Assembly (NCBI RefSeq): GCF_003053845.1
Contig: NZ_QAYG01000001.1
Location: forward strand, 874,078 to 938,077
DNA length: 64,000 nucleotides
Source of the DNA: Breoghania corrubedonensis
GTDB taxonomy: Bacteria > Pseudomonadota > Alphaproteobacteria > Rhizobiales > Stappiaceae
Direction of reading: 5' to 3'
Part shown: piece after piece, positions 22,379-30,104 of the stretch
Numbering within the stretch: position 1 is the first letter of the stretch
How the letters are laid out: each line of letters begins with the position of its first letter
Made by a program: the position numbers and the translations under genes
The notes under the pieces: generated by a model
What the model was told of the DNA's origin: nothing
Database searches by the model: none
Seen by the model: the letters and a program-made list of their open reading frames with translations, nothing else

Positions 22379-25048
22379 CTACTCGGCCGCGTCGCGCTCC
22401 GGCACCTTCGGCCTTTGCGGGAACTTGGCAACGACCGTGGTGCCAACGTTCTCCTCCGACTGGATCTCCACCGCCCCGCCGTGCAGTTCCACGAAGCTCC
22501 TGACGATGGCGAGCCCGAGGCCCGCACCGCGCCGGCGGGAGCCGGAAGTGTGGCCGACAAAGCGCGAGAACACGCTGTCGATGTGTTCCTTGGCGATGCC
22601 GCAGCCATGATCACGCACGACGAACCTGATCTCGCTGCCATTGCGGGTGCAGGCGAGTTCCACGACGCCACCTTCTTCGGAATAGCGGATCGCGTTGGAT
22701 ATCAGGTTGAAGAGCACCTGACGCAGACGCCGCTCGTCCGCGACGAAGGCGCCGATATCATCCGGCACGTCGACGCGCAGGTCGATATTGGCATCGACCA
22801 GACGATCCTTCACGCCTTCGATGGCGCCATCGACCGCATCGGCGATTTCGACCTCGCCCAGATCAAGTTCCATGATGCCGGCATCGATGGTCGCGAGATC
22901 GAGAATGTCGTTGATGATCGCCAGCAGCGCGGACGACGACGACATGATGTAGTCGGTGTATTCCGACTGTTTCGCCGTCAGCGTGCCGAACTTGGGATCG
23001 GACAACAGCTGGGCGAAACCGATGATATTGGTCAGCGGCGAGCGCAGCTCGTAGGAGACGTGCTGGACGAAGGTATTCTTGAGCTGGTCGGCCTCGCGCA
23101 GGGCCTCGTTCTTGTCCATCAGCGCGCGCTCGACATTGACCGAATCCGTCACGTTGACGAAGCCGACCAGCGTGCCGCCGTCGGGCAGCGGCACGGTGGT
23201 GTAGTCGAGCACGTTGCCGTCGGGGCGCTGCATGCGGCCAGAGGCGCGCGCGCGGTTGTCGGCCAGTCCGGTGATAGTCGTCGTCAGCGCCTTCCAGGCA
23301 TCGGGATCGGGGAAGAGCCGCGCGCAGGTGCCGAAGACGGTCGAGACGTGCGGGCTCTCGCCGAGATCCTCATCGCAGAGCCGCCAGAAGGAGGCGAACG
23401 CGGGGTTCCAAAGCCTGAGCCGTCCGTCTGAGCCAAACACGGCGACGGCCTCGGTCAGGTGGTCGAGCGTCTCCCCCTGCACGCGGATCAGCGCGTTGTA
23501 GCGGCTTTCCAGTTCGATGCGCTCGGTGACGTTCTCATAGATGTAGGTGACGCCCCCCTTGGCATGCGGGTTGGCAATAACGCGCAGCGTCTGGCCATCG
23601 GGCAGATGCCACCACACTTCGCGCGGCTCCAGCGACTGGTAGCTCTCCAGATGCTTCTTCTGCCATTGCCGATAGTCGGCCTGTTCGGGCAGCTTGCGCG
23701 CCGCGCGCATGGCGTCGAGCACCGCGCCGTCGTCCGGTCCGCTTTCCAAGAAGGCGGGATCGAGGCCGAACAACGTCTGGAAGGCAGCGTTGTGGAACTG
23801 CAGGCGGCGATCGGGGCCGAAGATGGCGACGGCGGTGGCGAGCTGATCGAGCGTGCGGGCGTGAAATTCCACCGTACGCTTCAGTTCCCCGCGCATCTGT
23901 TCCAGTTCGGACGTATCGAGCGCCATGCCGGCACTGCCGGAGGAACGGGCGATATCGATGACATCGAAGACGTGCCGGCGGCCGGCGGCGACGACCGGCA
24001 GGCGGGACTTGAAGCGGCCGTCGTCGTCGCGCTCCTCGCTCATGGCACGCCGACCGGCGGCATCGAGAAGCTCGATATCCTGTTCGACCGCGTTTCCGGC
24101 TTCAGCTTCCACCGCGGCCGCATAGGCGCGGTTGACCCACGAGATGTGACCTTCGGGATCGCGCAGCCAGACGGGACCGTCCAGCGCATCGAGCAGCGCC
24201 TTCAAGGTCGTCATGTCGGAGTTGAGGCGGGCGTGATCGTGCGCGAGGTCCGCGTGACGAGCGCGCTCGCCTGTCAGGTCGCGCAGCCGCAGCACGGCCC
24301 AGCCGCCGGCGGTACGGCCCGATGCCTCGATGAAGCCGCCCTGACGGGCCTGCAGCGTCAACGTGAAGGCCGTGCCGTCCTCGCGCAGCGTCTCAAGAAG
24401 CCCTTCCAACCGCGCGGCGCTATCGGGCTTGAGCCACGTTCCGAAGGCCAGCAGCGAGGCCGGGCTGCGCGGCGCACCGCTCGCCCCGTTGAGACCCCCG
24501 AGCACAATTGCTTCCGCCTCACGCGAAGGCCAGACGACAAGGCGCTGGTCGTCCGTATCCAGAACACCTTCCAGCCTGTCGAGGCGCAACTTCAGGTCGC
24601 CGTTTTCCGTGGTCAGCCGTTCGATCTGACCCTGGGCACGGCGACGGATGCGCATCATGCCGGCGGCACTGGCAACGCCGAAGGCAATGGCGCCGACAAG
24701 GGCGGCGAACCAGATCACTTCCAGAGAATTGAGCGGGCCGGAAAGATCCGAAAAACCCGGCAGCGCGGCGGCCGCGGGAAAGGCCAGACCACCAAGGACG
24801 GGAACAGCGACGGCAAGGCTCGTCGAGGAACGCAGAGTGCGGATGACAGACCGGCGGAGACCATGAGCCCGCGTGCGCGCGGCGCCATTCGCACCCCTGC
24901 ACGGTTCAGTGCGCGATCCATCGGCGCACTGTTCCATGCGGACAATACGAGGTTCGACGCTTGCCGCGCCGCCTTCCTGAATGTCACATGGAATCCGCCC
25001 GTGCCGTGCCGCATTGGTGCGCGCACGGATCTTGCCGCAGTCCGGCAT
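22379..25048 (-). CDS. divL: DivL-like PAS sensor pseudokinase (Tyr in place of phospho-acceptor His)
   Basis: A membrane-anchored, histidine-kinase-like cell-cycle regulator. Two hydrophobic segments lie near residues 77-96 and 111-131, then a coiled-coil linker, several PAS modules (one contains VWLRDPEGHISWVNRAYA, another ATAVAIFGPDRRLQFHNAAF, another EAVAVFGSDGRLRLWNPAF), then the DHp helix and an intact ATPase domain (NLISNAIRYS, DHGCGI, GAGLGLAIV). The DHp box reads FVQHVSYELRSPLT, so tyrosine (codon 23053-23051) replaces the catalytic histidine, the hallmark of Caulobacter DivL, which acts on CckA and CtrA. ATG 25048 has GGAGG about 11 bases upstream; 24937 and 25171 are alternative starts. 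Confidence 0.85.
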   Translation of the reverse strand: MPDCGKIRARTNAARHGRIPCDIQEGGAASVEPRIVRMEQCADGSRTEPCRGANGAARTRAHGLRRSVIRTLRSSTSLAVAVPVLGGLAFPAAAALPGFSDLSGPLNSLEVIWFAALVGAIAFGVASAAGMMRIRRRAQGQIERLTTENGDLKLRLDRLEGVLDTDDQRLVVWPSREAEAIVLGGLNGASGAPRSPASLLAFGTWLKPDSAARLEGLLETLREDGTAFTLTLQARQGGFIEASGRTAGGWAVLRLRDLTGERARHADLAHDHARLNSDMTTLKALLDALDGPVWLRDPEGHISWVNRAYAAAVEAEAGNAVEQDIELLDAAGRRAMSEERDDDGRFKSRLPVVAAGRRHVFDVIDIARSSGSAGMALDTSELEQMRGELKRTVEFHARTLDQLATAVAIFGPDRRLQFHNAAFQTLFGLDPAFLESGPDDGAVLDAMRAARKLPEQADYRQWQKKHLESYQSLEPREVWWHLPDGQTLRVIANPHAKGGVTYIYENVTERIELESRYNALIRVQGETLDHLTEAVAVFGSDGRLRLWNPAFASFWRLCDEDLGESPHVSTVFGTCARLFPDPDAWKALTTTITGLADNRARASGRMQRPDGNVLDYTTVPLPDGGTLVGFVNVTDSVNVERALMDKNEALREADQLKNTFVQHVSYELRSPLTNIIGFAQLLSDPKFGTLTAKQSEYTDYIMSSSSALLAIINDILDLATIDAGIMELDLGEVEIADAVDGAIEGVKDRLVDANIDLRVDVPDDIGAFVADERRLRQVLFNLISNAIRYSEEGGVVELACTRNGSEIRFVVRDHGCGIAKEHIDSVFSRFVGHTSGSRRRGAGLGLAIVRSFVELHGGAVEIQSEENVGTTVVAKFPQRPKVPERDAAE

Positions 25049-25176
25049 CGAAACCGTCCCCTCCGCCGCTGGAGGCGTAATTGAAACCCCGAATCCCGTC
25101 GCCGTCTGCCTCGTGCGGCGTGTGATTCGCGTTACCATAACGCGTTTGGGAATCAGGCAGAAGAGTACCAACCCCT

Positions 25177-25213
25177 AAAACAAAAAGCGGAGCGCGCCTG
25201 TGACGCACTCCGC
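25177..25213 (-). terminator. ahcY Rho-independent terminator
   Basis: On the minus strand GCGGAGTGCG / CGCGCTCCGC (one wobble, 7-nt loop) is followed by TTTTTGTTTT, about 100 bases past the ahcY stop. It separates ahcY from divL transcriptionally. Confidence 0.88.
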
Positions 25214-25311
25214 GAGTCAATCCCGGGGTTTGAGTCAGGCCGGAGCAGTGGAAAACCCTTGGACAACCAATAGCGTTGCCGCGGTGCCCACAATCCCTGG
25301 CCCGAACCCGA

Positions 25312-26706
25312 TCAGTATTTGTAGAGTTCGCTCTTGAACGGGCCGGTCTTTTCGACGCCGAGATAGGCGGCCTGGTCGTCGGAAAGCACGGTCAGCTTCG
25401 CACCCAGCTTGTCGAGGTGCAGACGGGCGACCTTTTCATCCAGGTGCTTGGGCAGGACATAAACCGAGTTCTTGTACTGATCACCCTTGGTGAAGAGCTC
25501 GATCTGCGCCAGCACCTGATTGGTGAAGGAGGCAGACATCACGTAGCTCGGATGACCGGTGGCATTGCCGAGGTTCACCAGACGGCCCTCGGAGAGCAGG
25601 ATCATGCGCTTGCCTTCCGGGAACTCGATCAGATCCACCTGCGGCTTCACGTTGGTCCATTTGTAGTTCTTCAGGCTTGCGACCTGAATCTCGTTGTCGA
25701 AATGGCCGATGTTGCACACGATCGCCATGTCCTTCATGGCGCGCATGTGGTCGATCGTAATGATGTCCTTGTTGCCCGTCGCGGTGACGAAGATGTCGGC
25801 CGTGGGGGCGACTTCGTCCAGCGTCTTGACGTCGAACCCGTCCATCGCGGCCTGAAGGGCGCAGATCGGATCGATCTCGGTGACGACGACACGTGCGCCG
25901 GCACCAGACAGGCTCTGCGCGGAGCCCTTGCCCACATCGCCGTAGCCGCACACGACCGCAACCTTGCCGGCCATCATCACGTCGGTGCCGCGGCGAATGC
26001 CGTCGACGAGCGATTCACGGCAGCCGTAGCGGTTGTCGAACTTCGACTTGGTGACGCTGTCATTGACGTTGATCGCGGGGAAGGGAAGCTCGCCGCGCTT
26101 CTCCATCTGATAGAGACGCATGACGCCGGTGGTGGTCTCTTCCGACACGCCCTGGATCGAGTCGCGGATCTTCGAGTACCAGCCCGGGTTCTTGGCCAGA
26201 CGCTTCTTGATCGTGGCGAAGAGGGCTTCCTCTTCCTCGTTGGACGGCTTGTCGAGGACGCTCGGGTCCTTCTCCGCCTTGGCGCCGAGCAGGATGAGCA
26301 TGGTGGCGTCGCCGCCATCATCCAGGATCATGTTGCAGGGCTCACCCTCGAACTCGAAGATCTTGTCGGCGTATTCCCAATACTCTTCCAGCGTCTCGCC
26401 CTTCACCGCAAAAACCGGAACGCCCGACTTGGCGATTGCCGCGGCAGCCTGGTCCTGGGTGGAGAAGATGTTGCACGAGGCCCAGCGCACTTCCGCACCC
26501 AACGCCACCAGCGTCTCGATGAGGACGGCCGTCTGGATCGTCATGTGCAGCGAGCCGGCGATGCGCGCGCCCTTGAGCGGCTTGGATGCACCGTATTCCT
26601 CGCGAGCCGCCATCAGGCCCGGCATTTCGGTCTCGGCGATGTCGATCTCGGTGCGGCCCCAGTCTGCAAGGGCGATGTCTTTGACGATGTAGTTGGTCGC
26701 GGTCAT
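25312..26706 (-). CDS. ahcY: Adenosylhomocysteinase
   Basis: Hydrolyses S-adenosylhomocysteine to homocysteine and adenosine, relieving product inhibition of methyltransferases. Motifs in order: [22 protein letters not shown]-like start, [41 protein letters not shown]-type [11 protein letters not shown], the NAD site [37 protein letters not shown] and the C-terminal [31 protein letters not shown]. Length 464 residues, matching the bacterial form with the about 40-residue insert. A 20-bp inverted repeat 130 bases upstream is a candidate SahR operator. Confidence 0.97.
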   Translation of the reverse strand: MTATNYIVKDIALADWGRTEIDIAETEMPGLMAAREEYGASKPLKGARIAGSLHMTIQTAVLIETLVALGAEVRWASCNIFSTQDQAAAAIAKSGVPVFAVKGETLEEYWEYADKIFEFEGEPCNMILDDGGDATMLILLGAKAEKDPSVLDKPSNEEEEALFATIKKRLAKNPGWYSKIRDSIQGVSEETTTGVMRLYQMEKRGELPFPAINVNDSVTKSKFDNRYGCRESLVDGIRRGTDVMMAGKVAVVCGYGDVGKGSAQSLSGAGARVVVTEIDPICALQAAMDGFDVKTLDEVAPTADIFVTATGNKDIITIDHMRAMKDMAIVCNIGHFDNEIQVASLKNYKWTNVKPQVDLIEFPEGKRMILLSEGRLVNLGNATGHPSYVMSASFTNQVLAQIELFTKGDQYKNSVYVLPKHLDEKVARLHLDKLGAKLTVLSDDQAAYLGVEKTGPFKSELYKY

Positions 26707-26835
26707 GAGAATTCCTGTGGTTGCGTGAACCGGAAATGGACGGAACGGGGCGCAGCCCCTCCACGTCCTGCGGCCGGAAGCCGGCCAAAACGATCGGCCG
26801 CGTTATAACGCCGATAGGGAAATGCGGCAATAAGG

Positions 26836-26855
26836 ATATAAAGATTTCTTTATAT
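26836..26855. promoter_or_regulatory. Candidate SahR-type operator upstream of ahcY
   Basis: ATATAAAGA and TCTTTATAT are perfect 9-bp inverted half-sites separated by TT, centred between ahcY (leftward, 130 bases) and cfa (rightward, 140 bases). AT-rich palindromes of this kind upstream of ahcY and methionine-cycle genes are bound by the ArsR-family regulator SahR in Proteobacteria. The assignment is inference from position and shape. Confidence 0.5.
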
Positions 26856-26994
26856 TGATGGCCGAGACGTTAATTTCGCATGGCCGGCGTAGAGTTGCCC
26901 CCGACAGGCCGTCGCCATTTCCCCCACCAGGAATGCTAGAAGGACTGGATGGCTCGGCTTGTGGCCTCACAGTTTTGGAATAGGGGATAGCGAA

Positions 26995-28317
26995 ATGAAC
27001 GAGACGACGGAACGGCAGGGCGACGCGCGGCTGGCGGGTTCCTTGCGTCAGCTCATCGCAATGGTGCGAGCGAATCTCGACGCGCATTTTTCGCTTCGCC
27101 TGTGGGACGGGTCGGTCGAGCCGCTGGGACGTGATGTCGTTCCCGGGCTGATGCTAACGATCAACGAACCCGGCGTGCTGCCCTCGCTGCTCCGCCGGCC
27201 GTCGCTGGACCGGCTGATCCGCCACTACGCGCACGGCCATATCGACATCGAAGGCGGCACGATCATCGACATCGGCGCCCCCTTCGCGCTCGACAAGTCG
27301 GCGCGGCGGCAGTTGCGGCGCGTCGGCAAGCTGGCACTCGCCAAGGCGCTTTGGCCGGTCCTCATCGCGCGCGCCATTTCCCCCGACGAGACGCGCGGCT
27401 TCGGCGCCGCGGCCGACGGCAAGAGCCGTCAGACCAGCGACAACAAGCGCTTCATCAACTTCCACTACGACGTCGGCAACGATTTCTACGACCTCTTCCT
27501 CGATCCCGAGATGCAATATTCCTGCGCCTACTTTCCCACGCCCGAGACCGAGCTCGAGGCGGCGCAGCTGGCCAAGATGGACATGACCTGCGCCAGGCTT
27601 CGACTGAAGCCCGGCGACCGGCTGCTCGACATCGGCTGCGGCTGGGGCGGACTGCTGTGTCACGCGGTGCAGCATTATGGCGTCATCGGACACGGGGTGA
27701 CGTTGTCGGAGGAACAGCTCGCCTTCGCGACGGCCAAGGCCAAGCGCCTGGGGCTCGACGACCGCATCACTTTCGAACTGAAGGACTACCGGCATCTCGA
27801 CGGCACGTTCGACAAGATCGTCTCTGTCGGCATGTACGAACATATCGGGCTCGACAACATCCCGACCTATTTCGACACGGTGCGCCGATTACTGCGGCCC
27901 GACGGACTGTTCCTCAACCACGCCATTTCGCGCCGCGCCAAGCGCAAGCGTCACCGGCTGATCAAGCGGTCGGAACAGCGCGCCTTGCAAAAGTATATTT
28001 TTCCCGGCGGCGAGCTCGACGATATCGGCCACACAGTGATGGAAATGGAGCGCGCGGGCTTCGAGGTGCAGGATGTCGAGAACTGGCGGCGTCACTACGA
28101 GACGACAACGCGGATCTGGTGCGAACGGCTGACCGCGCGCCGCGCGCAAGCCGAAGCGCTGGTCGGTCCCGAACTCTACCGGCTGTGGGTCGCCTATCTG
28201 GGTGGCTGTTCGCTGGCGTTCCACCGCGGCTCGGCGCGAATCTACCAGACGCTTGCAACCCGGAGTGCGAAGGGGATACCGCCGCTGCCCCCGACGCGCG
28301 CAGATTTGTACTACTAG
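26995..28317 (+). CDS. cfa: Cyclopropane-fatty-acyl-phospholipid synthase family protein
   Basis: Transfers a methylene from SAM to unsaturated phospholipid acyl chains at the membrane. The SAM site is LLDIGCGWGGLLCHAVQHYG (about residues 208-227), preceded by NFHYDVGNDFYDLFLDPEMQYSCAYF and followed by GVTLSEEQLAFATAKA, VGMYEHIGLDNIPTYFDTV and FPGGELDDIGH, all characteristic of Cfa. The N-terminal lipid-binding region and the 440-residue length agree. ATG 26995 has GGGGATAG upstream; the frame opens earlier, at 26959, without a site. It is divergent from ahcY, another SAM-cycle gene. Confidence 0.9.
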   Translation: MNETTERQGDARLAGSLRQLIAMVRANLDAHFSLRLWDGSVEPLGRDVVPGLMLTINEPGVLPSLLRRPSLDRLIRHYAHGHIDIEGGTIIDIGAPFALDKSARRQLRRVGKLALAKALWPVLIARAISPDETRGFGAAADGKSRQTSDNKRFINFHYDVGNDFYDLFLDPEMQYSCAYFPTPETELEAAQLAKMDMTCARLRLKPGDRLLDIGCGWGGLLCHAVQHYGVIGHGVTLSEEQLAFATAKAKRLGLDDRITFELKDYRHLDGTFDKIVSVGMYEHIGLDNIPTYFDTVRRLLRPDGLFLNHAISRRAKRKRHRLIKRSEQRALQKYIFPGGELDDIGHTVMEMERAGFEVQDVENWRRHYETTTRIWCERLTARRAQAEALVGPELYRLWVAYLGGCSLAFHRGSARIYQTLATRSAKGIPPLPPTRADLYY

Positions 28318-28342
28318 CGCCTTGATTCTATGGAGAATTTAT

Positions 28343-28369
28343 CGAGACGGAAGGAAACCTTCCGTCTCG
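28343..28369. terminator. Hairpin terminator between convergent cfa and ptsH
   Basis: A perfect 12-bp stem CGAGACGGAAGG / CCTTCCGTCTCG with loop AAA, 25 bases past cfa. The T-tract is weak (GTTTC on the plus strand), but the position between converging genes fits a shared terminator. Confidence 0.6.
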
Positions 28370-28448
28370 TTTCATCCCCCAGAACACCAGGCCTGAAAGT
28401 GGAAACCGGTTTCGGGGCCGATGCCAAAACAAGAAACTGAAGAGCCGC

Positions 28449-28823
28449 TCAATCCGTCTCGCCGAACCCCTCTTCGACCAGCTTCGTGACCGCCTCCAGA
28501 ACGGCTTCGGCTTCCCTGCCCGCGACAGCCACATGAATGCAGCAGCCGGGGCTGGCGGCAAGCATCATCAGACCCATGATCGAGGTGCCTCCAACCGTCT
28601 GGCCGTCCCGCGAGACCTCCACCTGCGCGTCGAATTGCTCGACCAGCTTCACGAGCTTGGCCGAGGCGCGCGCATGAAGCCCGCGCCGGTTCACAATCCT
28701 GAGATCGCGTTCCTGCTCGGGCTTTTCGATGCGGCCGTGGCGGGACATGTCGTCCACTTCCGCCTCTTCGGCCAGCGCCGCCTGCTGTTGCTGCCCGGCG
28801 GACGGGCGATCATCATGCATCAC
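28449..28823 (-). CDS. ptsH: HPr family phosphocarrier protein with N-terminal extension
   Basis: A phosphocarrier of the regulatory PTS. The phosphorylated histidine is His50 in IVNRRGLHARASAK, and the regulatory serine is Ser81 in GGTSIMGLMML, the residue HprK would phosphorylate. GTG 28823 is supported by GGAGG seven bases upstream, which makes the first 39 residues (with QQQQ and many acidic residues) a real extension relative to the usual 85-90-residue HPr. ATG 28748 would give the conventional size. It lies 11 bases after manX. With manX, hprK, chvG and chvI it forms the conserved rhizobial signalling block with no sugar permease. Confidence 0.93.
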   Translation of the reverse strand: MMHDDRPSAGQQQQAALAEEAEVDDMSRHGRIEKPEQERDLRIVNRRGLHARASAKLVKLVEQFDAQVEVSRDGQTVGGTSIMGLMMLAASPGCCIHVAVAGREAEAVLEAVTKLVEEGFGETD

Positions 28824-28834
28824 GGCGCAGCCTC

Positions 28835-29236
28835 CTATTGACCCGACAGAACCTGACTGGCGACGGAGATGTATTTCCGCCCTGCCTTGCGGGCCTGTTC
28901 GACGGCGTCGGCGAGCGTGGTGTCGGCCCTGACACTCGCCAGCTTGATCAACATCGGCAGGTTCACGCCGGCGACCACTTCAACGTTCTTGCCTTCCATT
29001 ACGGAGATGGCGAGGTTGGAGGGTGTCCCGCCGAACATGTCGGTGAGCAGCACGACGCCCGCGCCCTCGTTGACCCTCTCCACGGCGGCCAGGATATCCT
29101 GACGCCGTTGCTCCATGTCATCGTCGGGACCGATGGAGATGGTCGCGATCCGCTCCTGCGGACCCACCACATGCTCCAGCGCCGACTTGAATTCCTCTGC
29201 CAGTCGCCCATGCGTGACGAGGACGAGACCTATCAT
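28835..29236 (-). CDS. manX: PTS EIIA component, mannose family
   Basis: A mannose-type EIIA protein that accepts phosphate from HPr. The phosphorylated histidine is His9 in GLVLVTHGRLAEE; LLTDMFGGTPSNLAI and VVAGVNLPMLIKL are family signatures. At 133 residues it is a stand-alone IIA domain with no IIB or membrane IIC, so it is likely a regulatory end point rather than part of a transporter. It lies upstream of ptsH in the same direction. Confidence 0.94.
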   Translation of the reverse strand: MIGLVLVTHGRLAEEFKSALEHVVGPQERIATISIGPDDDMEQRRQDILAAVERVNEGAGVVLLTDMFGGTPSNLAISVMEGKNVEVVAGVNLPMLIKLASVRADTTLADAVEQARKAGRKYISVASQVLSGQ

Positions 29237-29586
29237 TGCTGACCCGCTTGCTTGTTTGTCGCCGGCGCACCGGACCGCTTGAGGCTATGGTCCGGCCAGA
29301 AGCATCGGCCGAAATCCCGGCGCACCCAGTGTCTCAGACACATCGCCCGGCCCGACATCAGATACTCCAACGCACAGCCCCCTAACGTTCCGCGTATCGC
29401 CGCCATTCCCGGTCCCGCCAGCTCGGCTTTCGAAGCCCGGCCCGGCACCGTTGGCCTGTTTTTCGGAACGCTCATCTTGGCGAGGCTTCGCCGCAGTGCA
29501 AGAAAAATCGCCAGCCGACCGGTCAAATTTCGTGCGACTGCGGCCATGGAGCCGGAGAGATGCAGGAAATTGCGGATAAAGTCCCT
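29237..29586 (-). other. Gap between hprK and manX
   Basis: 350 bases inside the otherwise tight hprK-manX-ptsH block. An open frame at 29233-29547 on the minus strand has no protein-like character. I see no hairpin or RNA gene; the manX promoter may lie here. Confidence 0.4.
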
Positions 29587-30090
29587 TCAAGGCATCCCGG
29601 CTTGTGTGCCCAATCGCGGCGCAGGAACGGGCGCGCGCCCGTGCAAAGAATGCTGCAACGCGGCCAGGGTCAGTGCCATGGCCTGCCCGACATCGTGTTC
29701 GGGCGCCGGCTGGCGCGCAAGCGTCACCCCGTTGACGACAGTGCTCAAGGTGTCTTGCTCCGGCATGCGGACAATCGTCTTGGCCGGAACCAGGTCGACC
29801 ACGAGACGTACAACGGCGGCAGGCAGATAGGGCATGGGCCGGATGCCATGTCCGCGCTGTTCGATCAGACCGGCAATCGCCGGCGGCACCCGGGCAACGA
29901 GCCGTCCCCCGGAGACCTCAAGCGCGACACGATCATCGCCGACAAGCGCGGCGAAGTGTCCGGCTCCTTGCGCATGTTCCACCAGCGAAAGGCCCAGAGC
30001 CGACTTTCCAGACCCCGACGGTCCACGGATCAGCACGCCGGCGGTTCCGATAACGACGCAGGTGGCGTGGGTTGCTGCGGTAATGCGCAT
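29587..30090 (-). CDS. hprK: HPr kinase/phosphorylase, short alphaproteobacterial form
   Basis: Phosphorylates HPr on serine, linking carbon/energy status to the regulatory PTS. The P-loop is GPSGSGKSALGL, followed by ALVGDDRVALEV and the C-terminal Lys/Arg-containing segment PMPYLPAAVVRLVVDL. Only the kinase domain is present; the N-terminal domain of the Firmicute enzyme is missing, as is typical for this class. ATG 30090 (MRITAATHATCVV) follows the chvG stop by 14 bases; an earlier start at 30132 would overlap chvG. Coupled expression with ChvG/ChvI is likely. Confidence 0.92.
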   Translation of the reverse strand: MRITAATHATCVVIGTAGVLIRGPSGSGKSALGLSLVEHAQGAGHFAALVGDDRVALEVSGGRLVARVPPAIAGLIEQRGHGIRPMPYLPAAVVRLVVDLVPAKTIVRMPEQDTLSTVVNGVTLARQPAPEHDVGQAMALTLAALQHSLHGRAPVPAPRLGTQAGMP

Positions 30091-30104
30091 GGCCGGGGCC
30101 TTTC

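Noticed and set aside
25276-26808. A 510-codon plus-strand open frame over ahcY
   Set aside because: Shadow of adenosylhomocysteinase, with no ribosome-binding site or protein-like motifs.
26707-26835. SAH riboswitch upstream of ahcY
   Set aside because: A GC-rich hairpin is present, but I could not match the conserved SAH riboswitch core; the inverted repeat upstream suggests protein-based control instead.
29233-29547. A 104-codon minus-strand frame between hprK and manX
   Set aside because: Overlaps the manX start, lacks a ribosome-binding site and looks like random translation.
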